DNA of 64,000 bases from Reinekea blandensis MED297. GTDB lineage: Bacteria > Pseudomonadota > Gammaproteobacteria > Pseudomonadales > Natronospirillaceae. The stretch's first letter is position 1; each line of letters opens with the position of its first letter. The DNA is taken from positions 523,097-587,096 of the forward strand of contig NZ_CH724153.1 of assembly GCF_000153185.1 (NCBI RefSeq). The letters run 5' to 3'. Made by a program: the position numbers and the translations under genes. The notes below the pieces were generated by a model that was given only the letters and a program-made list of their open reading frames with translations, had not been told where the DNA came from and made no database searches. This document shows positions 37,479 to 46,461 of the stretch, piece after piece.

Positions 37479-38708
37479 TTAATGGGTCTGTGCCGCTGTC
37501 ATCTCATTACTCAGGTTGCGAATAATCGAGATAAAGAGTTGCTGAGTTGTTGTCGGATGCCAGTCTTTGCGCGTGGTGATCCCAATCGGGCGAGTGGCAC
37601 CAGGGAGCGAAAAATCCAGCGCTTTCATGCGGCCTTCCTGAATTTCCTGTTCCAGTTGGTGGCTGGATAAAAAAGTGAGTCGGTTACTGTTGTGTAGCAG
37701 TTGATGGATCAGGCTTTGTGAACTGCACTCAATCAGACCGCCGCGGCTTTCCAGATGTTGCCCGATAAGATTTTCAAAAATGGTGCGCGTCGGGGTACCG
37801 GTTCGCGGGAGTACCCAACTGTATTCCGCCAGATCGGAGAGCTGGATATCGCTTTGTTCGACTAAAGGATGACCGTTGCGGGCAGCAATCTGCAGAGGGC
37901 TGTCAAACATGGCGGTCTGTTCGACGTCTGTGCTGGGTGGCGGATCACGTAAAGCGCCGACGAGGAAGTCAAGCTCACCATTGAGTAGCCGCATCAACAG
38001 ATCGTCATAGGGGCCATCGACAATGGAAATGCTGACATCGGGCTTGAGTGAAGATAAACGGTCGATCGCACGCGGAAGCAGGATCGTACGGGCCAGAGGC
38101 ATCGACCCAATGGCAATGTGGGTGATGTCGGACCCATTCAGTTCGGCCAGCTCAGTAAACGCCAGTTCCAGTTCCCGAAACGCAAGCAATACGTATCGGG
38201 TCAGGTTCTTCGCGGCTTTGGTCAGGGCAATGCCATGGCTCGTTTTTTCAAATAATGACATATCGAGCAGGCTTTCCAGGTCTCTGGCAGCGCGGTAAAC
38301 GGCCGGTTGGCTGACATTCATTTCCCGCGCCGCGGCACTGAAGCTCGTTGTGTGTTGCAATGCAATCAGCGTTCTCAGCTGCACATGAGTCATGTTTTCG
38401 CTGTGTAGCAGGGCTTGTTTGGCGCTGCTGCGGTTGCGATTGTTTTGTGATTCCTTAACCCCGGTATCGAGGAAGTTAAGGCAGCGCCGGGTACGCAGCA
38501 GAAACATGTCTCCGGCATCGGTCAGGAACATTCCATTGTGCCGGCGTTGAAAAAGGTCGGCTCCCAGCTGTTTCTCCATTTTTAAAATGGCCTGGGTCAA
38601 GGCCGATTGAGTCACAAAGTTTTGCTCGGCAGCTGCATTAATGCTGTGCAGTCGTGCAACCTCTGAAAACAGCTTTAAGTGCCTGAAATTTATCGTTTTT
38701 GTAGGCAT
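37479..38708 (-). CDS. LysR-type regulator with two tandem N-terminal HTH domains (copy 1)
   Basis: A 409-residue protein, about 100 longer than normal LTTRs. The first winged helix is about residues 5-80 (SINAAAEQNFVTQSALTQAI, then MFLTDAG). A second complete one follows at about 105-185 (FSAAAREMNVSQPAVYRAAR, then IALTKAA). The effector domain starts near residue 195 with IAIGSMPLARTILLPRAI. ATG 38708 is preferred over GTG 38711 because GAGAGG sits seven bases away. It is divergent from the TRAP/lower-pathway operon and probably controls it. The protein at 48949 has the same architecture. Confidence 0.88.
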   Translation of the reverse strand: MPTKTINFRHLKLFSEVARLHSINAAAEQNFVTQSALTQAILKMEKQLGADLFQRRHNGMFLTDAGDMFLLRTRRCLNFLDTGVKESQNNRNRSSAKQALLHSENMTHVQLRTLIALQHTTSFSAAAREMNVSQPAVYRAARDLESLLDMSLFEKTSHGIALTKAAKNLTRYVLLAFRELELAFTELAELNGSDITHIAIGSMPLARTILLPRAIDRLSSLKPDVSISIVDGPYDDLLMRLLNGELDFLVGALRDPPPSTDVEQTAMFDSPLQIAARNGHPLVEQSDIQLSDLAEYSWVLPRTGTPTRTIFENLIGQHLESRGGLIECSSQSLIHQLLHNSNRLTFLSSHQLEQEIQEGRMKALDFSLPGATRPIGITTRKDWHPTTTQQLFISIIRNLSNEMTAAQTH

Positions 38709-38820
38709 CACTGAACCTCTCGACAGGGCTTATCCTGTTCGATGCTATAACAGAAACTTATAACCTGTAAAACAATTCTAAATAGTTTTTTAAGATCAAA
38801 GGGGGATACTGCATTTTACA

Positions 38821-38844
38821 AGTTTGCGATATCAAACTGTTTGA
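38821..38844. promoter_or_regulatory. Overlapping inverted repeats upstream of the lower-pathway operon
   Basis: AGTTTG and CAAACT flank CGATAT, and the second arm also forms TCAAAC-T-GTTTGA with the next bases. This makes three alternating half-sites between the double-HTH LysR gene and dctP. They are candidate binding sites for that regulator. Further left, two TATAAC direct copies lie near 38750-38765. Confidence 0.5.
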
Positions 38845-38972
38845 GACGGTTAACGCCGCGTTCAGGTCAGTCAGCTATCGTCGGCAGGGCCAAGCACTTT
38901 ACGGTCCTGTTTGTTGATAACCGTCTCGCATCAACAATAGATAAAACAAAAACAAGAGTCAGAGAGGAAGTT

Positions 38973-39995
38973 ATGAAGTCATTTACCCGAATAGCCATAT
39001 CCGGCGTTACTGCACTGGCGATCAGTACAACCACCATGGCCGCAGACGTCACCATTCGTCTGGGTCACCTTTGGCCGGCGGTAGCCGGACCGCACACCAA
39101 GCTTCTCAGCGTCTGGGAAGAGAAAGTAGAGGCCGAGTCCAACGGTCGCATTGATGTTGAGATTTATCCCAGCGGCACACTGGCGGCTCCGCCGGCTCAG
39201 TACGATGCCGTTAAAAATCGTATTATGGATGCGACTGCGACCGTCCTTGGGTACAGCGCAAACCGTTTTCCGCTGACTCAGGTGGTCGAACTGCCGGGTG
39301 TTCAGTCTAATGCGGTAAATGGCTCCTGCATCGTCCAGTCTCTGTATGATAACGGGGCATTAGACAGTGAATTTGGTGATACGCACCCGCTGTTTTTCTT
39401 CACGCATGGTTCCGGTGGTTTTCACAACAAGGGTGAAGCCATTATGCAGCCGGCTGATTTGAAAGGTCTGCGTATGCGTCGTCCAACCACCGTGGTGGCG
39501 AACATTCTTGAACAACTGGGTGCTCAACCCGTCGGTATGGCGGCACCGGAAAGCTATACCTCTATGCAACGAGGTGTGATTGACGGCGTTGCCTTGCCTT
39601 GGGAAGGGGCGATGTCGTTCCGTTTGAACGAGTTGGCTGAAAGCCATACCGAGATTGAAGGTCTCTACACGCTGACATTCATTGTGACCATGAATAAGCA
39701 GGTTTACGACAGTCTGCCAGCCGATCTGAAAGCGGTGATTGATAACAACAGCGGCTTGGAGTGGGCCAATAAAGCGGGTGAAGTGTTTGATGAACTGGAT
39801 TCCCTGGGTCGACAGCAAGCTGTGGATGCCGGTCACACCATCGTGACCATCGAAGGCGGCACGGAAAACCCGGTTTGGAAAGCCCCCATCGTGAATGCAC
39901 GTAAAGCCTATCTGGATGACCTGCAGGAGAAAGGTCTGCCAGCACGCGACGTCTATGATCAGGCGGTTGCCCTTGCCGCTTCCTGTGGCATGTAA
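38973..39995 (+). CDS. dctP: TRAP transporter solute-binding protein
   Basis: A 340-residue periplasmic binding protein. The signal peptide ends TTTMAA-D, and IRLGHLWPAVAGPHTK begins the mature fold. GLRMRRPTT holds the conserved substrate-carboxylate-binding Arg, followed by MQRGVIDGVALPWEG. GAGGAA precedes ATG 38973; the longer frame to 38841 is non-coding leader. It heads the operon that continues through dctQ, dctM, ligK, galD, ligI, a DUF1932 gene and ligC, so the ligand is likely an aromatic acid such as hydroxybenzoate, protocatechuate or gallate (inference). Confidence 0.93.
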   Translation: MKSFTRIAISGVTALAISTTTMAADVTIRLGHLWPAVAGPHTKLLSVWEEKVEAESNGRIDVEIYPSGTLAAPPAQYDAVKNRIMDATATVLGYSANRFPLTQVVELPGVQSNAVNGSCIVQSLYDNGALDSEFGDTHPLFFFTHGSGGFHNKGEAIMQPADLKGLRMRRPTTVVANILEQLGAQPVGMAAPESYTSMQRGVIDGVALPWEGAMSFRLNELAESHTEIEGLYTLTFIVTMNKQVYDSLPADLKAVIDNNSGLEWANKAGEVFDELDSLGRQQAVDAGHTIVTIEGGTENPVWKAPIVNARKAYLDDLQEKGLPARDVYDQAVALAASCGM

Positions 39996-40086
39996 GCATC
40001 GTATTCACTGACGTTTACGATGCAGCAATGCGGCTCGTCTGAGCCGCATTTTCCAAACCTGTTTCTATCTGTTAGGAGCCCGAGTT

Positions 40087-40599
40087 GTGTATCAATTTAA
40101 TCTCTGGGTGAACCGTATTGCCTATAGCCTGAACATCGTTGGCGGAATCAGTCTGTTATTTATCATGCTCGTCGTGATTGCCGATATTCTGACCCGAACG
40201 CTTTTTGGCATGACCAAAGGGGAAGTGGATTTAACCTTTCCGGGCAGTTTTGAAATGGTCAAATACGGTTTGCTGTTCGCGTTAGCCTATTGCATGCCAT
40301 ATGGATTGAATCGTGGGCAGGTGGTGGTTGATCTGTTTACTGATAACTGGTCAGTCAAATCCAAAACGCGAATCGCAGCATTCTATATGTTGTTTTTTGC
40401 TGCTTTCGGTTTTCTGATGGCGGAAAACCTCATTCATTCGGGATCACTGGCTAAACAGTCCGGTGAAACCACGCAGGATCTGATGATTCCTATGTTTTAT
40501 ATCTATTATCTCGCCGCCGTTGGTATGGCGGTCCTCGGATTACGTGCTGTTTCCATTTCCTTAATTCTGTGGTTTGACCGAGATGGAGAACTGGCATGA
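40087..40599 (+). CDS. dctQ: TRAP transporter small permease subunit
   Basis: A 170-residue membrane protein with four predicted helices, the DctQ family size. MVKYGLLFALAYCMPYGLNRGQVVVD matches the family pattern around helices 2-3 (shown here as a description of residues about 57-82). A GTG start is used with AGGAG eight bases before it. Its stop overlaps the dctM start by four bases. It pairs with DctM to form the sodium-coupled permease. Confidence 0.92.
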   Translation: MYQFNLWVNRIAYSLNIVGGISLLFIMLVVIADILTRTLFGMTKGEVDLTFPGSFEMVKYGLLFALAYCMPYGLNRGQVVVDLFTDNWSVKSKTRIAAFYMLFFAAFGFLMAENLIHSGSLAKQSGETTQDLMIPMFYIYYLAAVGMAVLGLRAVSISLILWFDRDGELA

Positions 40600-41882
40600 G
40601 TACTCAGATTATCGGTTTGATTTGCATGGCCGGCATGCTCGGCGCAATCGCCTTGCGCATGCCGATCGCCCTGGCAATGGCGATGACAGGCTTTATTGGT
40701 TTTGGTTGGATTGTCGCGTTTGATCCGGCGATTTCCGTATTAGAAAGCGGGGCGTTCGACACCTTGTCAAACTACAGCTTCAGTCCGGTGCCGTTGTTTA
40801 TTTTGATGGGGGTTTTTGCGTCGAAAGCAAAAATGTCCGCTGAACTTTTTAATGGGGCCAAGTCACTGTTTGGTGCATGGCGCGGTGGCATGGCGTTAGC
40901 CGCCGTCTCTTCCTGTGGCATCTTTTCGGCCATCTCCGGCTCTTCATTGGCGACAGCCGCCAGTATGTCAAAAGTTGCTTTACCTGAAATGCAGAAAAAC
41001 GGATACGCCAACTCGTTGGCCACCGGGACTCTGGCCGCCGGCGGAACCCTGGGGATCATGATCCCACCCTCCATTGCATTGCTGCTTTATGGGCTGCTAA
41101 CTGAACAGTCGGTAGGTGACATGTTTATTGCCGGCATCATTCCCGGACTCATGGGGCTGGTGCTTTATATGTTGGCGGTAGCGATCACGGTTTGGATCAA
41201 ACCGGAACTGGCTACGCCAGGGTTGGCAACCTCATTCATGGAGAAACTGCGCGGACTGAAAGGCCTCATTCCCTTCGGTACGGTGTTTGCGCTCATCATT
41301 GGTGGCATCTACGGCGGTATTTTTACGCCAACAGAAGCGGCCGCCGTCGGTGCCGTTGGCACCCTCGTGATTGCGTTGTTCCGCGGCATGACGTGGAAAG
41401 ATTTTGTCGACTCCATTCAGGAAGCTATGGTGATGTCGACAATGATTTTCTTCATGGTCATTGGTGCAGAAATTTTTGGCTTTTTCCTGTCTGTCTCGCG
41501 TGTGTCTTTTGCTCTGATTGAGCTGGTCGGTTCACTCGACCTGACGCCTTTTGTTGTGCTCCTGTGCATCCTGGGCTTATACGTTGTACTCGGCATGGTA
41601 ATGGATTCCATTGCCATGTTGTTGCTGACGGTTCCGATCGTTTACCCCTTGGCCATGCAGGCTGGGTTCGATCCGGTTTGGTTTGGCATCATTACGGTGA
41701 TTACCGTTGAGTTGGGCCTGATTACACCGCCGATTGGCATGAACGTGTTTGTGATTAAGTCCGTTGCTCAGGATGTCAAGCTCGGCGAAATATTTAAAGG
41801 CGTTGTTCCTTTTGTGCTGTCGGATGTGGTTCGGTTGGTGTTGCTTATTGCCTTCCCGGTACTCGCGTTAGGTCTGCTGTAG
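40596..41882 (+). CDS. dctM: TRAP transporter large permease subunit
   Basis: A 428-residue protein with about 12 helices of the ion-transporter superfamily. MPIALAMAMTG, GGTLGIMIPPSIAL and GMVMDSIAMLLLTVPI, with ELGLITPPIGMNVFVI near the end, are DctM signatures. It moves the DctP-bound substrate across the inner membrane driven by a sodium gradient, which suits a marine lifestyle. It is followed 24 bases later by ligK with an AGGAGAGAGG ribosome site, so import and catabolism are co-transcribed. Confidence 0.95.
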   Translation: MSTQIIGLICMAGMLGAIALRMPIALAMAMTGFIGFGWIVAFDPAISVLESGAFDTLSNYSFSPVPLFILMGVFASKAKMSAELFNGAKSLFGAWRGGMALAAVSSCGIFSAISGSSLATAASMSKVALPEMQKNGYANSLATGTLAAGGTLGIMIPPSIALLLYGLLTEQSVGDMFIAGIIPGLMGLVLYMLAVAITVWIKPELATPGLATSFMEKLRGLKGLIPFGTVFALIIGGIYGGIFTPTEAAAVGAVGTLVIALFRGMTWKDFVDSIQEAMVMSTMIFFMVIGAEIFGFFLSVSRVSFALIELVGSLDLTPFVVLLCILGLYVVLGMVMDSIAMLLLTVPIVYPLAMQAGFDPVWFGIITVITVELGLITPPIGMNVFVIKSVAQDVKLGEIFKGVVPFVLSDVVRLVLLIAFPVLALGLL

Positions 41883-41906
41883 CAGAGAATAATAAGGAGA
41901 GAGGAA

Positions 41907-42578
41907 ATGTCTGTTGTTGTACAAAACATAGAACGAGCTGACGATAACATTATCGCAGGCCTGGCCGAGTGCGGTGTGGCCACCGTGCACGAAGCACAAG
42001 GCCGAAAAGGGCTGTTGGCGGACTACATGCGTCCCATTTTTCCGGGCACTCGGTTAGCCGCCTCAGCGGTCACTATTCTGGCACCGCCGTGTGACAACTG
42101 GATGGTGCACGTTGCCATTGAGCAGGTGAAACCGGGTGATATTCTGGTGTTGGCAACGACGTCACCTTCTAACGCGGGTTATTTTGGTGATTTGTTAGCA
42201 ACCTCGATGCAGGCCCGTGGTGGTGTCGGTTTAATAGTGGATGCCGGTGTTCGCGACATCGCCGATCTGAAAGCCATGAACTTTCCGGTCTGGTCGAAAT
42301 CCGTCTTCGCTCAGGGCACTGTAAAAGAAACCTTGGGCTCGGTTAATGTACCGGTGATCTGTGCGGATGAACTGGTTAATCCGGGCGACATCATCGTTGC
42401 CGACGACGATGGTGTTTGCGTGGTTCGACGTGAAGAGGCCGCCGACGTACTGGAGAAATCCAGACAGCGTGAAGCCAATGAAGAAAGCAAGCGCAAGCGC
42501 CTCGCCGCCGGTGAGCTGGGGCTCGATATCTACAACATGCGGGAACGCTTAGCCGAGAAAGGGCTGCGCTATGAGTGA
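41907..42578 (+). CDS. ligK: 4-carboxy-4-hydroxy-2-oxoadipate aldolase
   Basis: A 223-residue class II aldolase of the RraA-like fold. [13 protein letters not shown] carries the Arg-Asp pair that binds substrate and divalent metal, and [13 protein letters not shown] is typical of the family. It cleaves the last pathway intermediate to pyruvate and oxaloacetate. RraA-like proteins are often mis-named as RNase E regulators; the pathway neighbours make the aldolase role clear. It overlaps galD by eight bases. Confidence 0.93.
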   Translation: MSVVVQNIERADDNIIAGLAECGVATVHEAQGRKGLLADYMRPIFPGTRLAASAVTILAPPCDNWMVHVAIEQVKPGDILVLATTSPSNAGYFGDLLATSMQARGGVGLIVDAGVRDIADLKAMNFPVWSKSVFAQGTVKETLGSVNVPVICADELVNPGDIIVADDDGVCVVRREEAADVLEKSRQREANEESKRKRLAAGELGLDIYNMRERLAEKGLRYE

Positions 42579-43617
42579 AGGCATTCGGTGCATGTGGATG
42601 CGCGGGGGAACGTCCAAAGGGGGCTACTTTCTTGCGGAAGACTTGCCACAAAACCAGGAACAGCGGGATGCTTTTCTGTTGCGGGTAATGGGCTCCCCGG
42701 ACGATCGACAGATCGATGGCATGGGCGGAGCTCACCCGCTGACTTCCAAGGTGGGCGTGGTTAAAGCGTCGCAACGGGATGACATCGATGTGGACTACCT
42801 GTTTTTACAGGTGGTGGTCGATGAGCCGGTCGTCACCGACGCACAAAACTGCGGCAACATTCTTGCTGGTGTCGGACAGTTTGCGATCGAACGCGGACTG
42901 GTCGAAGCCGAACCGGACACCACCGATGTCCGGATTTTTATGGTGAATACCGGGCAGGTTGCCATTGCGACGATACAAACGCCAGGTGGTGTCGTCACCT
43001 ATGATGGTGATGCACGGATCGACGGTGTGCCCGGAACGTCAGCGCCAGTGCTGATCACTTTTCAGGATACGGCAGGTGCTAGTTGTGGTGCTTTGCTGCC
43101 GAGTGGAAATGCTTCAGACATTATTGAAGGCACTCGCGTGACCATGATTGATAATGGCATGCCAACGGTCATCCTGCGGGCGGCCGATTTTGGCTTGGAT
43201 GGTTCGGAGAGTCGGGAAGACCTCGACAACGACAGCGAACTGAAAGCAAAGTTGGAAGGGATTAGACTGCAGGCCGGGTATCTGATGAACCTGGGCGATG
43301 TCAGTGGTAAAACCGTTCCAAAGATGACGCTGGTCAGTGAGCCCAAAGCAGACGGTGCCATCGATACGCGAACCTTTATTCCGCATCGGTTGCATGCGTC
43401 CATCGGTGTGTTAGGTGCCGTCTCTGTTGCAACGGCCTGTGCTATTAAAGGGTCCATCGCTCATCAATTGGCGGTAATGACAGGTAACGAAGTCGGCATC
43501 GAACATCCGACCGGCATGACTAATGTTGTGTTGTCGCGAGATGCCAATGGCGATGTGGTCAGCGCCGCCATGTTGCGTACGGCGCGAAAGTTAATGGACG
43601 GTGTGGTGTTCGGCTAA
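42571..43617 (+). CDS. galD: 4-oxalomesaconate tautomerase (PrpF-like)
   Basis: A 348-residue protein of the PrpF/diaminopimelate-epimerase-like fold. The N-terminus [18 protein letters not shown] and the segments [13 protein letters not shown] and [10 protein letters not shown] match GalD of gallate degradation as I recall it. It converts the keto and enol forms of 4-oxalomesaconate so that LigJ can act. It is translationally coupled to ligK by overlap. Confidence 0.92.
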   Translation: MSEGIRCMWMRGGTSKGGYFLAEDLPQNQEQRDAFLLRVMGSPDDRQIDGMGGAHPLTSKVGVVKASQRDDIDVDYLFLQVVVDEPVVTDAQNCGNILAGVGQFAIERGLVEAEPDTTDVRIFMVNTGQVAIATIQTPGGVVTYDGDARIDGVPGTSAPVLITFQDTAGASCGALLPSGNASDIIEGTRVTMIDNGMPTVILRAADFGLDGSESREDLDNDSELKAKLEGIRLQAGYLMNLGDVSGKTVPKMTLVSEPKADGAIDTRTFIPHRLHASIGVLGAVSVATACAIKGSIAHQLAVMTGNEVGIEHPTGMTNVVLSRDANGDVVSAAMLRTARKLMDGVVFG

Positions 43618-43652
43618 CCAAACCACACTCCTAAAAGAAAGCGAGTAGAACT

Positions 43653-44528
43653 ATGATGAGTCCCGATTATTTGCCCTTCCATCCGGATCCTAAGAAACCG
43701 GACTTTGTTGCACCGGCGGGAGCTGTTGATGCGCATTGTCATGTGTTTGGTCCGGCCGCGGAGTTTCCTTATGCCCCGGAACGTAAATACACACCATGCG
43801 ACGCCGGCAAGGATCAGTTATTTGCGCTGCGTGACTTTTTAGGTTTCAGCCGCAATGTCATTGTTCAGGCATCTTGCCATGGTAAAAACAATGACGCCCT
43901 GGTCGATGCACTGACCCACGCCGGGGAGCTGGCACGCGGTGTCGCCGTCGTTGGCAAAGACATTACTCACAAAGAACTGAAAGCGTTAGATGCCGCAGGG
44001 GTACGAGCCGTGCGTTTTAACTTTGTTAAACGTCTGGTCGATACCACCCCGTGGGAGCATTTTCTGGAAATCTCCGAAAAGATAAAACCCTTCGGTTGGC
44101 ATATTGTTGTTTATTTCGAAGCGCCCGACATGATGGGTCTGATCCCATTATTGGAGCAGTTTGAAACCACGATTGTGGTGGATCATATGGGTCGTCCGGA
44201 TGTATCTGAAGGCGTCGACAGTGATGGTTTTAGTCGATTCATTGAACTGATGCAAACCCACGAAAACATCTGGACAAAGGTGAGTTGTCCGGAGCGGTTA
44301 ACCGTTGCAGGGCCGGACTACGACGATGTCGTGCCGTTTGCCCGAAAACTGGTCGAAACTTTTCCCGATCGAGTGCTATGGGGCACCGATTGGCCTCATC
44401 CGAATATGAAATCCCATGTACCGGACGACGGTGTATTGGTGGATGTCATACCCCGCATTGCGCCAACCGAAGCACTTCAGCAAAAGCTCTTGATTGATAA
44501 CCCGATGAAACTTTATTGGGCTCGATAA
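43653..44528 (+). CDS. ligI: 2-pyrone-4,6-dicarboxylate hydrolase
   Basis: A 291-residue amidohydrolase. VDAHCHVFGP carries the HxH metal or substrate pair, and VVDHMGRPD and WGTDWPHPN give the remaining His and Asp residues of the barrel. The N-terminal YLPFHPDPKKPDF and the C-terminal DNPMKLYWA fit LigI. It opens 2-pyrone-4,6-dicarboxylate to 4-oxalomesaconate. It directly abuts the next gene (stop TAA at 44526-44528, ATG at 44529). Confidence 0.94.
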   Translation: MMSPDYLPFHPDPKKPDFVAPAGAVDAHCHVFGPAAEFPYAPERKYTPCDAGKDQLFALRDFLGFSRNVIVQASCHGKNNDALVDALTHAGELARGVAVVGKDITHKELKALDAAGVRAVRFNFVKRLVDTTPWEHFLEISEKIKPFGWHIVVYFEAPDMMGLIPLLEQFETTIVVDHMGRPDVSEGVDSDGFSRFIELMQTHENIWTKVSCPERLTVAGPDYDDVVPFARKLVETFPDRVLWGTDWPHPNMKSHVPDDGVLVDVIPRIAPTEALQQKLLIDNPMKLYWAR

Positions 44529-45425
44529 ATGATGAAGATCGGGTTTATTGGGTTTGGTGAAGCCGGTCAGGCGATCTGGTCCGATTGGCATCGCCGGAAT
44601 GATGTTGAAGCCGTTGTTTACGATCTGAAGCTGGATCAACCGGACACGGCTGTGAGTACGAGAGAACAGCTGCGTGAACGGGGTCTTACTGCGGCCGCCA
44701 ATGCCCGGCAGGTTTGCATGCAAAGCGATCTGGTCTTCTCACTGGTCACTGCTGATCAGGCGGAGGCGGTTGTGACGTCGCTGGGAGGCGTATCTCTAAA
44801 TCCAGTCTGGTTTGTCGATGCAAATTCCTGTTCGCCTACCACGAAACAGAGAAACGCCCAGCGGATTACGGAGTTGGGTGGTCGCTATATCGACATGGCG
44901 ATCATGGCGCCGATTTTACCGTTGCGCAGTCAAACCCCGGTGTTAGTTGCGGGGCCGAATGCAGAAATGCTCATGGAACAATGGATGCAACCTTTGCAAA
45001 TGTCCGGTCGTTATCTGGGTGAAACTGTCGGTAAAGCCAGCTCGGTTAAGATGATTCGCAGTGTCATGGTGAAAGGGATGGAAGCCTTGACGGCCGAATG
45101 TCTGCTCAGCGCACAAAAGGCTGGCGTCTCCGAAGATGTCATGCAGTCGTTAGCGCATTCGCATCCCAGTCTGGACTGGCCGGAAAAGGCAACCTATAAC
45201 CTGGAACGGATGATTAAGCATGGTCAGCGCCGCAGTGCTGAAATGCGCGAAGTTGAAAGCTTTCTGAATGATTTGGGCTTTTATGACACCATCACACACA
45301 GTGTGGCGAACTGGCAGCAACGCATTGGTGGTCTCGGTTTGGTTCCCGAGTCCGATGATGTCCAAACACTCTCCCAAACTTTACTGCATGAGTTAACGTT
45401 TGTATTACCAGAGGAGGTATTATGA
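44529..45425 (+). CDS. NAD(P)-binding dehydrogenase of the 6PGDH/DUF1932 type, role in pathway unknown
   Basis: A 298-residue protein. The N-terminal Rossmann motif GFIGFGEAG is followed by a helical C-terminal domain of the DUF1932 kind (SSVKMIRSVMVKGMEALTAE, ending near THSVANWQQRIGG). It resembles beta-hydroxyacid dehydrogenases, but the usual catalytic Lys region is altered (VKMIRS instead of KxxNN). It lies between ligI and ligC with zero spacing on one side and a four-base overlap on the other, so it is clearly part of the pathway operon. No step in the known protocatechuate 4,5-route needs it. Confidence 0.88.
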   Translation: MMKIGFIGFGEAGQAIWSDWHRRNDVEAVVYDLKLDQPDTAVSTREQLRERGLTAAANARQVCMQSDLVFSLVTADQAEAVVTSLGGVSLNPVWFVDANSCSPTTKQRNAQRITELGGRYIDMAIMAPILPLRSQTPVLVAGPNAEMLMEQWMQPLQMSGRYLGETVGKASSVKMIRSVMVKGMEALTAECLLSAQKAGVSEDVMQSLAHSHPSLDWPEKATYNLERMIKHGQRRSAEMREVESFLNDLGFYDTITHSVANWQQRIGGLGLVPESDDVQTLSQTLLHELTFVLPEEVL

Positions 45426-46372
45426 TTCGATTATGTATCGCCGGTGCCGCCGGCGCATTTGGCATGAAACACATGGACGCTGTGGCAAAAATCGACGGTG
45501 TGTCGGTCACTTCAGTGGTAGGTCACGATTTAGCCGAAATTAACGCCTTTGCGAAAGAAAAGGGGATCGCGCACGCCACCGATGACCTGGCAGAGAGTTT
45601 GGCCCGGGATGATGTTGATGGCGTGATTCTGGCGACACCGACACCGTTGCATGCTCAGCAGGCCATCCAATGCCTGAAAGCCGGCAAGCACGTGATGGTC
45701 GAAATTCCGATGGCCGATAACATCGACGATGCCCGTGATCTGGTAGCCGTTCAGAAAGAAACCGGACTGGTCGCTATGGCAGGTCACACCCGACGCTTCA
45801 ATCCATCACACCAGTGGATCAGAAATAAAATAATGTCTGGAGAGCTGACCATTCAACAAATGGATGTTCAAACCTATTTTTTCCGTCGCACCAACACCAA
45901 CGCATTGGGTAAACCGCGCACATGGACTGACCATCTGCTGTGGCACCATGCTTGTCATACGGTCGATCTTTTTCAGTATCAGGTCGGTGAGCAGGCTGTT
46001 AAGCTGCAGGCGCTCCAGGGACCGATTCATCCGGAACTGAACATTGCGATGGATATGGCGATTGGCATGAAAACACCGAACGGTGCGATCTGTACATTGA
46101 GCCTGTCTTTTAACAACGATGGACCTTTCGGAACATTCTTCCGTTACATCTGCGATAACGGTACCTATGTGGCTCGCTACGATGATCTTGAGGATGGTCA
46201 AGGCAACAAAATTGACCTGTCGGATGTCGATGTTTCGATGAACGGCATTGAACTGCAGGACCGTGAGTTCGTGCGTGCGATTCGTGAAGGCGATGAGCCG
46301 AATGCCAGCGTTGCGCAATGTCTGCCTGCGATGGAAACGCTCAACTCACTCGAACACATTTTAGAAAACTAA
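45422..46372 (+). CDS. ligC: 4-carboxy-2-hydroxymuconate-6-semialdehyde dehydrogenase
   Basis: A 316-residue Gfo/Idh/MocA-family oxidoreductase. The Rossmann start is CIAGAAGAFGMKH. The family motif is GKHVMVEIPMADN, with EIP in place of the common EKP as in LigC. AGHTRRFNPSHQW and LWHHACHTVDLFQY are LigC-specific stretches. It oxidises the LigAB product, as its hemiacetal, to 2-pyrone-4,6-dicarboxylate with NAD(P)+. It is the last gene of the operon that begins at dctP. Confidence 0.93.
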   Translation: MIRLCIAGAAGAFGMKHMDAVAKIDGVSVTSVVGHDLAEINAFAKEKGIAHATDDLAESLARDDVDGVILATPTPLHAQQAIQCLKAGKHVMVEIPMADNIDDARDLVAVQKETGLVAMAGHTRRFNPSHQWIRNKIMSGELTIQQMDVQTYFFRRTNTNALGKPRTWTDHLLWHHACHTVDLFQYQVGEQAVKLQALQGPIHPELNIAMDMAIGMKTPNGAICTLSLSFNNDGPFGTFFRYICDNGTYVARYDDLEDGQGNKIDLSDVDVSMNGIELQDREFVRAIREGDEPNASVAQCLPAMETLNSLEHILEN

Positions 46373-46424
46373 GCGCATAAAACGCTGACCAGAATCTGAG
46401 ATATCTGAGGACGTTGGGGTCGCG

Positions 46425-46461
46425 AAGATACGGACCTGTTAGGCGTCATGGTCCGTATCTT
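46425..46461. terminator. Long hairpin spanning the marR stop codon
   Basis: Perfect 12-base arms AAGATACGGACC and GGTCCGTATCTT enclose a 13-base loop. The stop codon of the convergent MarR gene lies in the loop region. There is no long T-run on either side, so it may be a Rho-assisted or bidirectional stop between ligC and marR. Confidence 0.6.

Noticed and set aside
41907-42578. Call as regulator of ribonuclease E activity (RraA)
   Set aside because: The fold is shared, but the pathway operon and the metal-binding Arg-Asp pair fit the aldolase LigK.
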